DNA from: Anaeromassilibacillus senegalensis
GTDB taxonomy: Bacteria > Bacillota > Clostridia > Oscillospirales > Acutalibacteraceae
NCBI RefSeq assembly: GCF_001261775.1
Contig: NZ_LN868535.1
Span: 232,148 to 296,147 of the forward strand
Length of the DNA stretch: 64,000 nucleotides
Reading direction: 5' to 3'
A program made the position numbers and the translations under genes. Every line of letters starts with the position of its first letter. The first letter of the stretch is position 1. The notes beneath the pieces are model-generated. The model searched no databases. It had not been told where the DNA came from and worked only from the letters and a program-made list of their open reading frames with translations. Shown piece after piece: positions 17,860-25,072 of the stretch.

Positions 17860-17870
17860 CCTTGCCGCAT
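17847..17870 (-). CDS. Tet leader peptide MRQGILK
   Basis: A 7-codon reading frame (ATG 17870, TAA 17849-17847) follows AAAGGAG with good spacing and starts about 25 bases downstream of the predicted promoter. It overlaps the first arm of the long-range inverted repeat, as expected for a translation-coupled attenuator: tetracycline-stalled or slowed ribosomes on this peptide would change RNA folding and allow read-through into tet. The sequence is direct observation; the mechanism is by analogy to Tn916. Confidence 0.65.
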   Translation of the reverse strand: MRQGILK

Positions 17871-17900
17871 AGTAGTTAATCTCCTTTTAGTGCTTTTCTC

Positions 17901-17930
17901 ATATTACCCTATGAACACTGGATTTGTCAA
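17901..17930 (-). promoter_or_regulatory. Promoter of the tet unit
   Basis: On the minus strand TTGACA (17930-17925) is followed by an 18-base spacer and TAATAT (17906-17901). It is a near-consensus vegetative promoter 30 bases before the leader peptide. Confidence 0.8.
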
Positions 17931-18073
17931 GTTCACTTACAGCTACCAAAGTGACTATAAGCAAAAAGGATATAAAAAAGATGTTAATGTGAAACAAAAT
18001 AGAATCAGACATGAAAAGTACTCAATAAAATGGACTTATGGATATAAATCACATTTAAAAGGATGGTGATCTT

Positions 18074-18139
18074 ATGTGCTGGTCAATCCAGATTGCACCG
18101 CTGCTAATTTATTGCAGCGATATTAGGTCGATTATGTAG
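18074..18139 (+). CDS. Possible 21-residue leader peptide
   Basis: A short frame (opening MCWSIQIAPLL, ending DIRSIM) has a GGATGGTGAT ribosome site six bases upstream and lies in a gene-free stretch (17931-18377) between the divergent tet promoter and the sigma-like gene. A strong terminator follows at 18246. The peptide may be the leader of a lost or adjacent resistance gene. Coding evidence is limited to RBS plus open frame. Confidence 0.3.
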   Translation: MCWSIQIAPLLIYCSDIRSIM

Positions 18140-18245
18140 CTGCTTTATATAGCTGCTATCAATTAAAAAAAGGCAATGGCTTTCATCGGAGCCATGTGCC
18201 TATCAACACGAACCAGTAGAACAGGTTTGCTACGAATTAACATAT

Positions 18246-18292
18246 AAGAGTATACAAGCGGACTTTCACGTTCGTAAGTATACTCTTTTTTT
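18246..18292 (+). terminator. Rho-independent terminator or attenuator before the sigma-like gene
   Basis: Perfect arms AAGAGTATAC (18246-18255) and GTATACTCTT (18277-18286) run into TTTTTT. Its place upstream of the sigma-like gene and downstream of the short peptide would fit attenuation, or simply the end of a + transcript. Confidence 0.75.
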
Positions 18293-18377
18293 ACTGCACA
18301 AAATTATTTCCCGGTGTCGGTCACCGCCTCTTGTCCTTCGTTTTCGCCACTCAACGAAAATCAAGGAGGACAAGAGA

Positions 18378-18791
18378 ATGTCAGAGAATAAAAAATACAC
18401 CATTATCGTAAAAAAGCAGCGTGTAGAGGTCAGCGAGGCCGTCTACCGTGCCTACCATAAAGAGCGTGAGGCAGAGCGCTATCAGAACAAACTGATCCGC
18501 CAGAATGAGCTGTCATTGGAACGGTTCCATGAGGACGGTGTCAATATCGATTATCTCATTGTTTGTGTTCAAGCAGATATTGTGGACAAGCTCATTCATC
18601 AGGAGCAGCTGGAGTCGCTGTGGTCAGCGCTACAGTACCTGCCGGAGGATGAGCGCCGCCTCATTGATGAACTGTTTTTCAACGAGAAAAGCGAGCGTAA
18701 GCTGGCTTCAGAGCTTGGTGTTCCTCGCATGACACTCAGCGATAAAAAGCATCGGATACTCGGAAAGCTGAAGAAATTTATGGACAAGTAA
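18378..18791 (+). CDS. Sigma-70 region-4-like ICE regulator
   Basis: 137 residues. The C-terminal half (LQYLPEDERRLIDELFFNEKSERKLASELGVPRMTLSDKKHRILGKLKKF) has the helix-turn-helix of sigma-70 region 4. Region 2 is absent, so it is not a complete sigma factor. The N-terminal half is charged (YRAYHKEREAERYQNKLIRQNELS). Proteins of this kind are standard in Tn1549/Tn916-like ICEs near the recombination module and are thought to regulate excision. The RBS is CAAGGAGGACAAGAG before ATG 18378; a T-rich terminator follows. Confidence 0.75.
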   Translation: MSENKKYTIIVKKQRVEVSEAVYRAYHKEREAERYQNKLIRQNELSLERFHEDGVNIDYLIVCVQADIVDKLIHQEQLESLWSALQYLPEDERRLIDELFFNEKSERKLASELGVPRMTLSDKKHRILGKLKKFMDK

Positions 18792-18807
18792 AATTTATTC
18801 CGTCCAC

Positions 18808-18849
18808 CCCCCTTACTTTTTCCTTTATAGAAGTGAGGGGGATTTTTTT
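18808..18849 (+). terminator. Terminator after the sigma-like gene
   Basis: CCCCCTTACTT pairs with AAGTGAGGGGG (one G-U) and is followed by ATTTTTTT. It lies 17 bases past the stop codon. Confidence 0.8.
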
Positions 18850-18855
18850 ATCTCT

Positions 18856-19380
18856 CCCATGCTCTTTGAAAAACACCGGCCTCGCCGGTCATATCCAGCA
18901 GCTTAAATACGTTAGCTGTTCATCCCGAAAGGGAAAAGCGGCTCCGGAGGACACGCCAAGACCATCTGCGGATAGGTCAGAGCTATCCGTCAACACGATA
19001 GCATCAAAGGTGTCGAGCGAGAACTGTCCGTCCGAAAAGCAATCTGTGGTAGATTGCCCCGCCATGACCTGAACAGCCTATCATGATACTTCTGCACAGC
19101 CTCAGCCTCACGCAAAGGGTGCAGCCGCCGGAGAACCCGGCGGGGGTGAAATTCCCATGACAGCCACCAACCAAGGCTGGTTTAAGCTGACTGCCCATGC
19201 AGGACAAGCCCGTTCTGCGCTCCGGGAAGTCGTGTCGAATAGGAGCAAGCGAAAACGAAGAACAAGACGGCTTTATGCCGGAAAATATGAGGGCAGCCGC
19301 CCTGCCGGTACAACCGATTACACTCGGCGGCTGTCCTTATCCTTCTGGTATAAAACAAATTCACGCAAAGGAGGAATGTG
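18856..19380 (+). other. Structured non-coding stretch between sigma-like gene and mazF
   Basis: About 525 bases without a credible gene; the open frames lack RBSs and known motifs. It is dense in local hairpins: ACCGGCCTCGCCGGT near 18883, GGATAGGTCAGAGCTATCC near 18971, GCAATCTGTGGTAGATTGC near 19039 and GCCGCCGGAGAACCCGGCGG near 19124, followed by GGGTGAAATTCCCATGACAG. This could be a long untranslated leader or an ICE RNA. Confidence 0.45.
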
Positions 19381-19382
19381 AA

Positions 19383-19784
19383 ATGCGTATTTACAAAGGC
19401 GATATTTTCTATGCAGACCTAACTCCAGTCGTTGGATGCGAACAGGGTGGGGTAAGGCCTATTTTGGTAGTTCAAAACAACACCGGAAACCGCTACAGCC
19501 CCACTGTCATCGTAGCCGCTATCACCAGCCGCACCGGGAAGCAGCATCTCCCTACCCACATCAGGTTGGGCGAACCGCAAAACGGTCTGCGGCAAAATTC
19601 ATTGGTGCTTTTGGAGCAGGTGCGAACCATTGACCGTTCCCGCCTGCGTGACTACATAGGCACACTGACCGACCGGCAGCTCAGGGAGGTGGATGAAGCC
19701 TTGGCTGTCAGCTTCGGGCTGGGGCTTGCTGAAGAACCGGTGCAGAAAACAGAGGTAGCGCCGGTATTAACCGCCAGTATGTAA
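19383..19784 (+). CDS. MazF/PemK-type endoribonuclease, apparently without antitoxin
   Basis: 133 residues from ATG 19383, preceded by AAAGGAGGAATGTG; a longer upstream frame is not supported. IYKGDIFYADLTPVVGCEQGGVRPILVVQNN is the classic MazF N-terminus with the GSEQ-like loop and the RP of the active site. AAITSRTGKQHLPTHIRL, LVLLEQVRTIDRSRL and the final helix complete the fold. MazF toxins cut mRNA at short motifs. No antitoxin gene sits directly upstream: the preceding 525 bases are non-coding. In clostridial ICEs a lone MazF beside the recombinases is common, so it may have a regulatory or maintenance role. Confidence 0.88.
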   Translation: MRIYKGDIFYADLTPVVGCEQGGVRPILVVQNNTGNRYSPTVIVAAITSRTGKQHLPTHIRLGEPQNGLRQNSLVLLEQVRTIDRSRLRDYIGTLTDRQLREVDEALAVSFGLGLAEEPVQKTEVAPVLTASM

Positions 19785-19797
19785 AGGAGGATTTTAG

Positions 19798-20172
19798 ATG
19801 GAACAGAAAAACGCTTGGATTTATTGCCGCATTGATGCGCCGGAGGATACACATGGCGCTTTGAAAGGCCAGTATGAGCAGTTGGAGCGCTATGCTTCAC
19901 AAATGGGATTTGCCGTTGTCGGCTCCTCGCAGGATTTAGGCAGCGGCCTTGCGATGGATCGCCCCGGCCTGCTGGCTGTTCGGGAGGCTGTAAAGGATAA
20001 GGATACTCAGGTTTTGCTGGTGACATCCATCAGCCGGATCGGACGGGATGCCGCAGGGGTTATGGAATTCATCGGAGATCTGAGCAGTTGTGGTGTTCGT
20101 ATCTTTTCTCCGATGGAGGGAGAAATCAGGCCGCAGCCTTTCAGCTTTTTGTCACAGTTCAATTTGAATTAG
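19798..20172 (+). CDS. Resolvase-like N-terminal domain protein lacking the catalytic serine
   Basis: 124 residues corresponding to only the N-terminal catalytic fold of serine recombinases: AWIYCRIDAPED at the start, LVTSISRIGRDAAGVMEFIGDL in the middle. Where active recombinases have the nucleophile in Y-x-R-V-S, this protein has C-R-I-D, so Ser is replaced by Asp and strand cleavage is not expected. It has its own RBS (AAAGGAGGATTTTAG). Length and position among other recombinase genes suggest an accessory or regulatory partner of the true recombinases, or a relic. Confidence 0.7.
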   Translation: MEQKNAWIYCRIDAPEDTHGALKGQYEQLERYASQMGFAVVGSSQDLGSGLAMDRPGLLAVREAVKDKDTQVLLVTSISRIGRDAAGVMEFIGDLSSCGVRIFSPMEGEIRPQPFSFLSQFNLN

Positions 20173-20183
20173 GAGGGATCGCC

Positions 20184-20339
20184 ATGAAGAGTACAGCCCC
20201 TGTCAATGAAGTCCGCTATCTGATGGCGCATAACTTCCTGTCCTATCTTTTGGAGCATGGGAAAATCACCTTAAAGGAATTCCATATCGCCGACCAATAT
20301 GCAGTGGAAAAATACCGACCCAAGCTGCGGATTATTTAG
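20184..20339 (+). CDS. Small ICE protein, SHOCT-like
   Basis: 51 residues from ATG 20184 with AGGAGGGATC just before it. The core FLSYLLEHGKITLKEFHIADQYAVEKY resembles the short SHOCT pattern (hydrophobic helix, G-x-I-T-x-x-E-F, second helix). Function unknown. It sits in the run of recombinase-related genes and is probably co-transcribed with the preceding one, 11 bases upstream. Confidence 0.6.
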   Translation: MKSTAPVNEVRYLMAHNFLSYLLEHGKITLKEFHIADQYAVEKYRPKLRII

Positions 20340-20430
20340 TGAATTTTGTGATAGCTTTCGGTGCATCTCTGTGGTAGTGTATGTGCTAATACCCACAGGG
20401 TATTGAACTCACACGAAAGGAGAATTCACA

Positions 20431-20595
20431 ATGAAAAAGCAAGAAACCATGAGGATTGCTGTTTACTGCCGTGTGGCAACAGAGGCACAGCTGACAGACC
20501 AAAGCTCAGAGAAAGAGCAGATCAAGCGGCTGCAGCAATTCCTGAAAGAACAGGAGGTGCAGCCATGCCGCAGGTACAGGTTATTGAACCGGTAA
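20431..20595 (+). CDS. Mini-recombinase fragment overlapping the next gene
   Basis: 54 residues from ATG 20431, after GAAAGGAGAATTCACA. MRIAVYCRVATEAQLTDQSSEKEQIKRLQQFLKEQ is the first strand and helix of a serine recombinase with Ser changed to Ala (Y-C-R-V-A). The frame then overlaps the start of the 20565 recombinase by 31 bases, and that gene's AGGAGGTG RBS lies inside it, so translation is probably coupled. It could be a leader-type coupling frame that keeps recombinase expression low, or a decayed recombinase start. Confidence 0.6.
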   Translation: MKKQETMRIAVYCRVATEAQLTDQSSEKEQIKRLQQFLKEQEVQPCRRYRLLNR

Positions 20596-22139
20596 ACGCC
20601 ATTTTTCAGTATGCCCCGCCCAAGCTGCGTGTCTGCGCCTATGCCAGAGTCAGCAGCGACTCCGCCGATCAGCTGAACTCCTTTTCGGTACAGATGGATC
20701 ACTACCAGAACCTCATCGCCAAAAATGAGGAATGGGAGCTGGCGGATGTTTACGCCGATGAGGGCATCACCGGAACCCGGTCGGATAAGCGGGAGGAATT
20801 CCAGCGGATGCTGTCCGACTGCAGAAAGGGCAAAATCGACCTCATCCTCGTCAAATCGGTCTCCCGGTTTGCACGAAATATCCACGACTGCCTCGCCGCT
20901 GTCCGGGAACTGAAAGCCCTCGGCATTGAGGTGGAATTTGAGGAAGATGGCCTGAAAACCGCCGATATGCACGATGAGATGATCATCGGCGCATTCAGCG
21001 CCATCGCACAGGAGGAATCCACCTCAATCTCCAACAATATGCGCTGGAGCTACGCCCGGAGAATGCAAAACGGCAGCTTCACCTGTTGCTGCGCCCCTTA
21101 CGGCTACGACCTTATCGATGGCATCCTGATCCCCAACCCCAAGGAAGCCCCTGTGGTGCGCCGGATTTTCGCAGGCTATCTCTCCGGCAAAAGCATGGAG
21201 CAGATTGCAGATCAGCTGAATGCCGATGGCATCCCCTGCAAAAACGGAGAAGTAAAATGGCTCTACACCGCCATCAGCTATATTCTTAAAAGTGAGCGCT
21301 ACATCGGCGATGCCCTGCTGCAAAAATCCTACACCACCGACACGATGCCCTTCAGGACGGTACGCAACAAGGGTGAGAAAGACCGCTATTACATTACCGG
21401 CTCCCATGAAGCAATGATCAGCCGCACTGTGTTTGAGCAGGCGCAGCAGCTCATGAAAGCCCGAAACGCCCTCTGTCCCCACAAAGGATACGGCAGGCAG
21501 TATGTGTTTTCTCAGAAAATCCGCTGCGGCAAATGCGGTACGAACTTCTCCCGCAGGGTGACCAATGGCAAGGTCTACTGGATGTGCCGCAGACATTTCC
21601 GCAGCAAGGAGCTGTGCGAAGTCAGGCAAATCCGTGAAGATGCCATCATACAGGCATTTAACCGGATGTATAACAAGCTAAAACAGAACAGCGGCTACAT
21701 TCTTACCCCGGCGCTTAGTCAGCTGACTGACCTCAAATCCAAAATCACCATGAGCGATGGCAAGATCGGCTCCATCAACAAAGAAATAGCGGAACTCACC
21801 AAGCAGAGTCTGGTACTCAATCGTCTTCGGACGAAAGGTTACATGGACTCTGTTATTTTTATGCAGAAAACCAATGAGATCAACCAACAGCTCGACTTGC
21901 TCAAGCGCAACCGCCGCAGGCTGATGGAAAGCGATGCGGATGACCAGATAATCTGCGACTGCCGCTTGTTGATCGGCATCATGGAACAGGGTGCGCCTTT
22001 CCTCGCTGACTTTGACGAAATGCTGTTTTACAGCATGGTGCATCACATCGTGGTCACCGAGCAGGACAAGCTGCGGTTCCATTTGCTTGGCGGTTTTACA
22101 TTAACCGAACCGCTTCCGGGGGAGGTGTTCGGACGATGA
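20565..22139 (+). CDS. Large serine recombinase (TndX/TnpX-like)
   Basis: 524 residues from ATG 20565 (AGGAGGTGC upstream). Catalytic domain: YARVSSDSADQLNSF with the nucleophile at about Ser30, then GITGTRSDKREEFQRML and SVSRFARNIHDCL. The central Recombinase domain contains PYGYDLIDG. A zinc-ribbon follows (CGKCGTNFSRR, later CRRHF and C), then a coiled-coil C-terminus. Large serine recombinases excise and integrate such ICEs. The stop overlaps the next start (ATGA), so they are coupled. All key residues appear intact. Confidence 0.88.
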   Translation: MPQVQVIEPVNAIFQYAPPKLRVCAYARVSSDSADQLNSFSVQMDHYQNLIAKNEEWELADVYADEGITGTRSDKREEFQRMLSDCRKGKIDLILVKSVSRFARNIHDCLAAVRELKALGIEVEFEEDGLKTADMHDEMIIGAFSAIAQEESTSISNNMRWSYARRMQNGSFTCCCAPYGYDLIDGILIPNPKEAPVVRRIFAGYLSGKSMEQIADQLNADGIPCKNGEVKWLYTAISYILKSERYIGDALLQKSYTTDTMPFRTVRNKGEKDRYYITGSHEAMISRTVFEQAQQLMKARNALCPHKGYGRQYVFSQKIRCGKCGTNFSRRVTNGKVYWMCRRHFRSKELCEVRQIREDAIIQAFNRMYNKLKQNSGYILTPALSQLTDLKSKITMSDGKIGSINKEIAELTKQSLVLNRLRTKGYMDSVIFMQKTNEINQQLDLLKRNRRRLMESDADDQIICDCRLLIGIMEQGAPFLADFDEMLFYSMVHHIVVTEQDKLRFHLLGGFTLTEPLPGEVFGR

Positions 22140-22999
22140 AAAAGAACCGCTATCTCCCCTTTGGCTACCACATCCAAAACGGTGTGCTGTGCATCCATAA
22201 TGCCGAGGCCGCTGTGGTGCGCCAGACCTTTTTGGATTATCAAAGCGGACAGTCCTACCGGTTGATTGCTGAAAAATTGACTGCCAAGAAAAACCCTTAT
22301 TTAGAGAACCGTACCGACTGGAACAAACACATGGTCAAGCGGATGCTGGAAAACCCCCGATACTGCGGCGGCGATCATTTTCCAACGATTATCCCCTCCG
22401 ACACGTTCGGGGCTGTAGCCGCCCTCATCGGGCAGAAAGGCCAAGGGGAACGTATCCCCGATGAACTGGATATCATCCGCAGAAAAGCGATTTGTGCGGC
22501 TTGTGGAGGCAAATACAAAAGGGATGGCAGAAGCAAGAAGTATGAAGCGTGGTGCTGCTCCGCCGAGGGGCGCATAACACCAAAGCGCATCTCCGACCAA
22601 ATCCTGCTGGACAGCGTAACGGCGGCTTTGAATATCATCATCGCCGATCCGAGTCTGCTGGAGCCTTCCCCAACGCCACAGCATCCCCATTCTCTGGATG
22701 CCACCCGGACAGAGAATCAGATCAACCGGGAATTGGAAAAAAGCGAGGTGGACAGCGACTACATCAAGCTGCTGATTTTCAGCTGCGCCGCCGCAAAATA
22801 CGATACTTGCCCTGACCGGGAGCCGGAATACTTAACCCGCCATTTGAGGTCGGTATTTGAGCAGGAACAGCCGCTGGAGGCTTTTTCTCCCCGGCTTTTT
22901 GAGGCCACCATCAAACAGGTTCTCATCGAACCCGATGGCGGCCTAACCCTTCGCATGAACAATCAAATACTCGTCCACTACGGGGCAGGAAAGGAGTAA
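22136..22999 (+). CDS. Recombinase-like protein without the catalytic domain
   Basis: 287 residues. It starts directly in the DNA-binding Recombinase domain (FGYHIQNGVLCIHNAEAAVVRQTFLDYQSGQSYRLIAEKL), followed by RMLENPRYCGG and a zinc ribbon (CAACGGKYKRDG, then CC). The N-terminal resolvase domain with the active serine is missing, so it cannot cut DNA on its own. Its tight coupling to the neighbours (ATGA overlap before, 5 bases to the next gene) suggests a helper or directionality partner of the flanking large serine recombinases rather than a random remnant. Confidence 0.8.
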   Translation: MKKNRYLPFGYHIQNGVLCIHNAEAAVVRQTFLDYQSGQSYRLIAEKLTAKKNPYLENRTDWNKHMVKRMLENPRYCGGDHFPTIIPSDTFGAVAALIGQKGQGERIPDELDIIRRKAICAACGGKYKRDGRSKKYEAWCCSAEGRITPKRISDQILLDSVTAALNIIIADPSLLEPSPTPQHPHSLDATRTENQINRELEKSEVDSDYIKLLIFSCAAAKYDTCPDREPEYLTRHLRSVFEQEQPLEAFSPRLFEATIKQVLIEPDGGLTLRMNNQILVHYGAGKE

Positions 23000-23004
23000 C
23001 CGAT

Positions 23005-24654
23005 ATGCAGACACAAACCATCGCCCCTATGCAGAAGCGGGTGGATCTGATTCCTGCCAATGTGCTGGTGGGCAAAGCCAGCACCAGAAAGAAAAAGCTG
23101 CGTGTGGCGGCCTACTGCCGGGTCAGCACCGAGCAGGAAGAACAACAGTCCAGCTACGCTGCGCAGATTGCTTATTACACCGACAAAATATCCCAAAACA
23201 AGGATTGGGAGCTGGCCGGGATATTTGCTGACGAGGGCATCACCGGCACCAGCACCAAAAAGCGTGACGAGTTTCTCAAGCTCATGGCGCTCTGTGAAAA
23301 GGGCAAGATTGACATGGTGCTGACCAAATCGGTCTCCCGATTTTCGAGGAACACGCTGGATGCCATCACCTACATCCGCAAGCTCAAAGCCAAGGGCATC
23401 CCGATCATCTTTGAAAAAGAGGGCATCAACACCATGCAGATGGCCAGCGAAATGGCGCTGTGCTTTCTCAGCGGCTTTGCACAGGCCGAGAGCGAGTCCA
23501 TCAGCCGCAATGTGACATGGGGCAAGCGCCAGAGCTTCAAGAACGGCAATGTGCCGTTTCAGTATAAACGCCTGCTGGGTTACGAAAAAGGTGAGGATGG
23601 CCAGCCCAAGGTTGTGCCGGAGGAAGCGGAAATGGTCAAGCGAATATTTCGCAGCTATTATGCCGGAGCCAGCATCAGCAAAATCAAAAAGTCGCTGGAA
23701 GCGGACGGTATCCCATCTCCCACCGGCAAAGAGAAGTGGTCGCCGGGTGTTCTCCAGTATATGCTCCGAAATGAGCGCTACATCGGCGATGCCCTGCTGC
23801 AGAAAACCTATGTGGTGGATTGCATTACCAAGGAAACCCGAAAAAACAACGGTGAAATCCCGCAGTATTATGTAACTGGAAACCATGAGCCGATTATTTC
23901 AAGGGATTTATTCAATCTGGTGCAGGAAGAAATCGCCCGGAGAGCCGGAAAACGCAAGGTAGCGCAAAAGGCTGTGAAAACAGAGAGAGGAAAATACAGC
24001 AGCAAGTATGCGCTGACCGAGCTTCTCAGCTGCGGTGACTGCGGAACTCAGTACCGCAGGGTCACGTGGGCGAGGGGCGGCAAGAAAAAGGTGGTCTGGC
24101 GGTGCATCAACCGCTTGGAATACGGCACGAAATACTGCAAGGAGTCCCCCACCCTTGAGGAAAGCAGACTTCACACTGCCATCGTGGCCGCCCTGAATTG
24201 TTTGGATAATGATAAACTGGATGTCATGGAAACCCTCCGAGCCGGTCTGCAGCTTGCCTTGGGTACGCAGGAGGGTGACAGCTTCAATGAGGGTGCCATC
24301 CAAAACCGCATTGCGGAACTGCAGAGCGTGATGATGGATTTGGTGGAACTCAGCTCCAAGTCCAGTGCCAGTGCAGATTATTTCGATGCCAAGTTTGAAG
24401 AAATCTCCACCGAGATCAAGTCGCTGCAGGAGCAGCTGGGCAAACACAAGCAGCAAACACTGATCACGCAAAATACCAAGGCCAGAATAGGCGAACTGCT
24501 GGCCATCATGGAGCAGCTCGACCTGAGCGTTAAAGAGTATCGTGACGATGTGGTCAGGGCGATCATCGCCAAGGTGGTGGTTTTATCCGCCGACCGCATC
24601 CGGGTCACCTTTGATGGCGGTGTAGAAATGGAGATGGAACTGCCGGGTGAATGA
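23005..24654 (+). CDS. Large serine recombinase (TnpX-like), terminal ICE gene
   Basis: 549 residues. YCRVSTEQEEQQSSYAAQ carries the nucleophile (Ser41); GITGTSTKKRDEF and SVSRFSRNTLDAI complete the catalytic fold. A Recombinase domain (about 180-290), a zinc ribbon (CGDCGTQYRR, WRC, YC) and a C-terminal coiled coil (about 430-500) follow. It is the last gene of the recombination block and ends 14 bases before a strong terminator, which is where the right end of the ICE would be expected. Together with the 20565 gene it gives the element two apparently active large recombinases. Confidence 0.9.
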   Translation: MQTQTIAPMQKRVDLIPANVLVGKASTRKKKLRVAAYCRVSTEQEEQQSSYAAQIAYYTDKISQNKDWELAGIFADEGITGTSTKKRDEFLKLMALCEKGKIDMVLTKSVSRFSRNTLDAITYIRKLKAKGIPIIFEKEGINTMQMASEMALCFLSGFAQAESESISRNVTWGKRQSFKNGNVPFQYKRLLGYEKGEDGQPKVVPEEAEMVKRIFRSYYAGASISKIKKSLEADGIPSPTGKEKWSPGVLQYMLRNERYIGDALLQKTYVVDCITKETRKNNGEIPQYYVTGNHEPIISRDLFNLVQEEIARRAGKRKVAQKAVKTERGKYSSKYALTELLSCGDCGTQYRRVTWARGGKKKVVWRCINRLEYGTKYCKESPTLEESRLHTAIVAALNCLDNDKLDVMETLRAGLQLALGTQEGDSFNEGAIQNRIAELQSVMMDLVELSSKSSASADYFDAKFEEISTEIKSLQEQLGKHKQQTLITQNTKARIGELLAIMEQLDLSVKEYRDDVVRAIIAKVVVLSADRIRVTFDGGVEMEMELPGE

Positions 24655-24668
24655 AAATGGCATTAGAA

Positions 24669-24692
24669 GCCGCCACAAAGCTGGCGGTTTTT
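24669..24692 (+). terminator. Terminator after the recombinase block
   Basis: GCCGCCA (24669-24675) and TGGCGGT (24682-24688) form a compact stem followed by TTTTC. It is the first of several features suggesting the ICE core ends here. Confidence 0.85.
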
Positions 24693-24837
24693 CTACTTTG
24701 GTCGGAACTTTCGCTGTTTTTCAATTGGTTTCACCATAATACTGTGAATATTTCCATATTTTACACTAAACAGATTGCTTTATTCGCTACTGCGATATAT
24801 AATATATACAATCTTTATTTTGAAAAGGATAGTTTTA

Positions 24838-25017
24838 ATGGACTATATCACAGTGAAAGATGCCGTTGAAAAATGGGGAATCACACCACGCCGGATACAG
24901 GTGCTTTGTGCGCAGGGCAAAATACCGGGCGCTGTTCGGTTTGGGGTTGCTTGGGCGATACCTAAGGATGCAGTGAAGCCTAAGGACGGTCGATGTAATA
25001 AAAAAAAGCCAGAGTAG
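24838..25017 (+). CDS. Small HTH (excisionase/MerR-like) DNA-binding protein
   Basis: 59 residues from ATG 24838 with AAAAGGATAG upstream. MDYITVKDAVEKWGITPRRIQVLCAQGKIPGAVRFGVAWAIPKDA is a typical winged-helix domain of the excisionase/MerR-like family (TVKDAxxKWGIxxRxVxxLCxxGxIxGA), ending in a basic tail. Such proteins are often found ahead of restriction or defence genes and at element ends. It lies between the recombinase block and the ABC-3C genes in AT-rich DNA; it may regulate the cassette or assist excision. Confidence 0.75.
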   Translation: MDYITVKDAVEKWGITPRRIQVLCAQGKIPGAVRFGVAWAIPKDAVKPKDGRCNKKKPE

Positions 25018-25072
25018 ATTAATGTTATATAAAATTAATCATGTATAATATTTTTGTGGAGGGAGTGACATC

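Noticed and set aside
19124..19190. Cobalamin-riboswitch-like string in the ICE non-coding stretch
   Set aside because: Only a part of the core resembles it; the B12-box and the remaining junctions were not found, and the downstream gene (MazF) is not a usual target.
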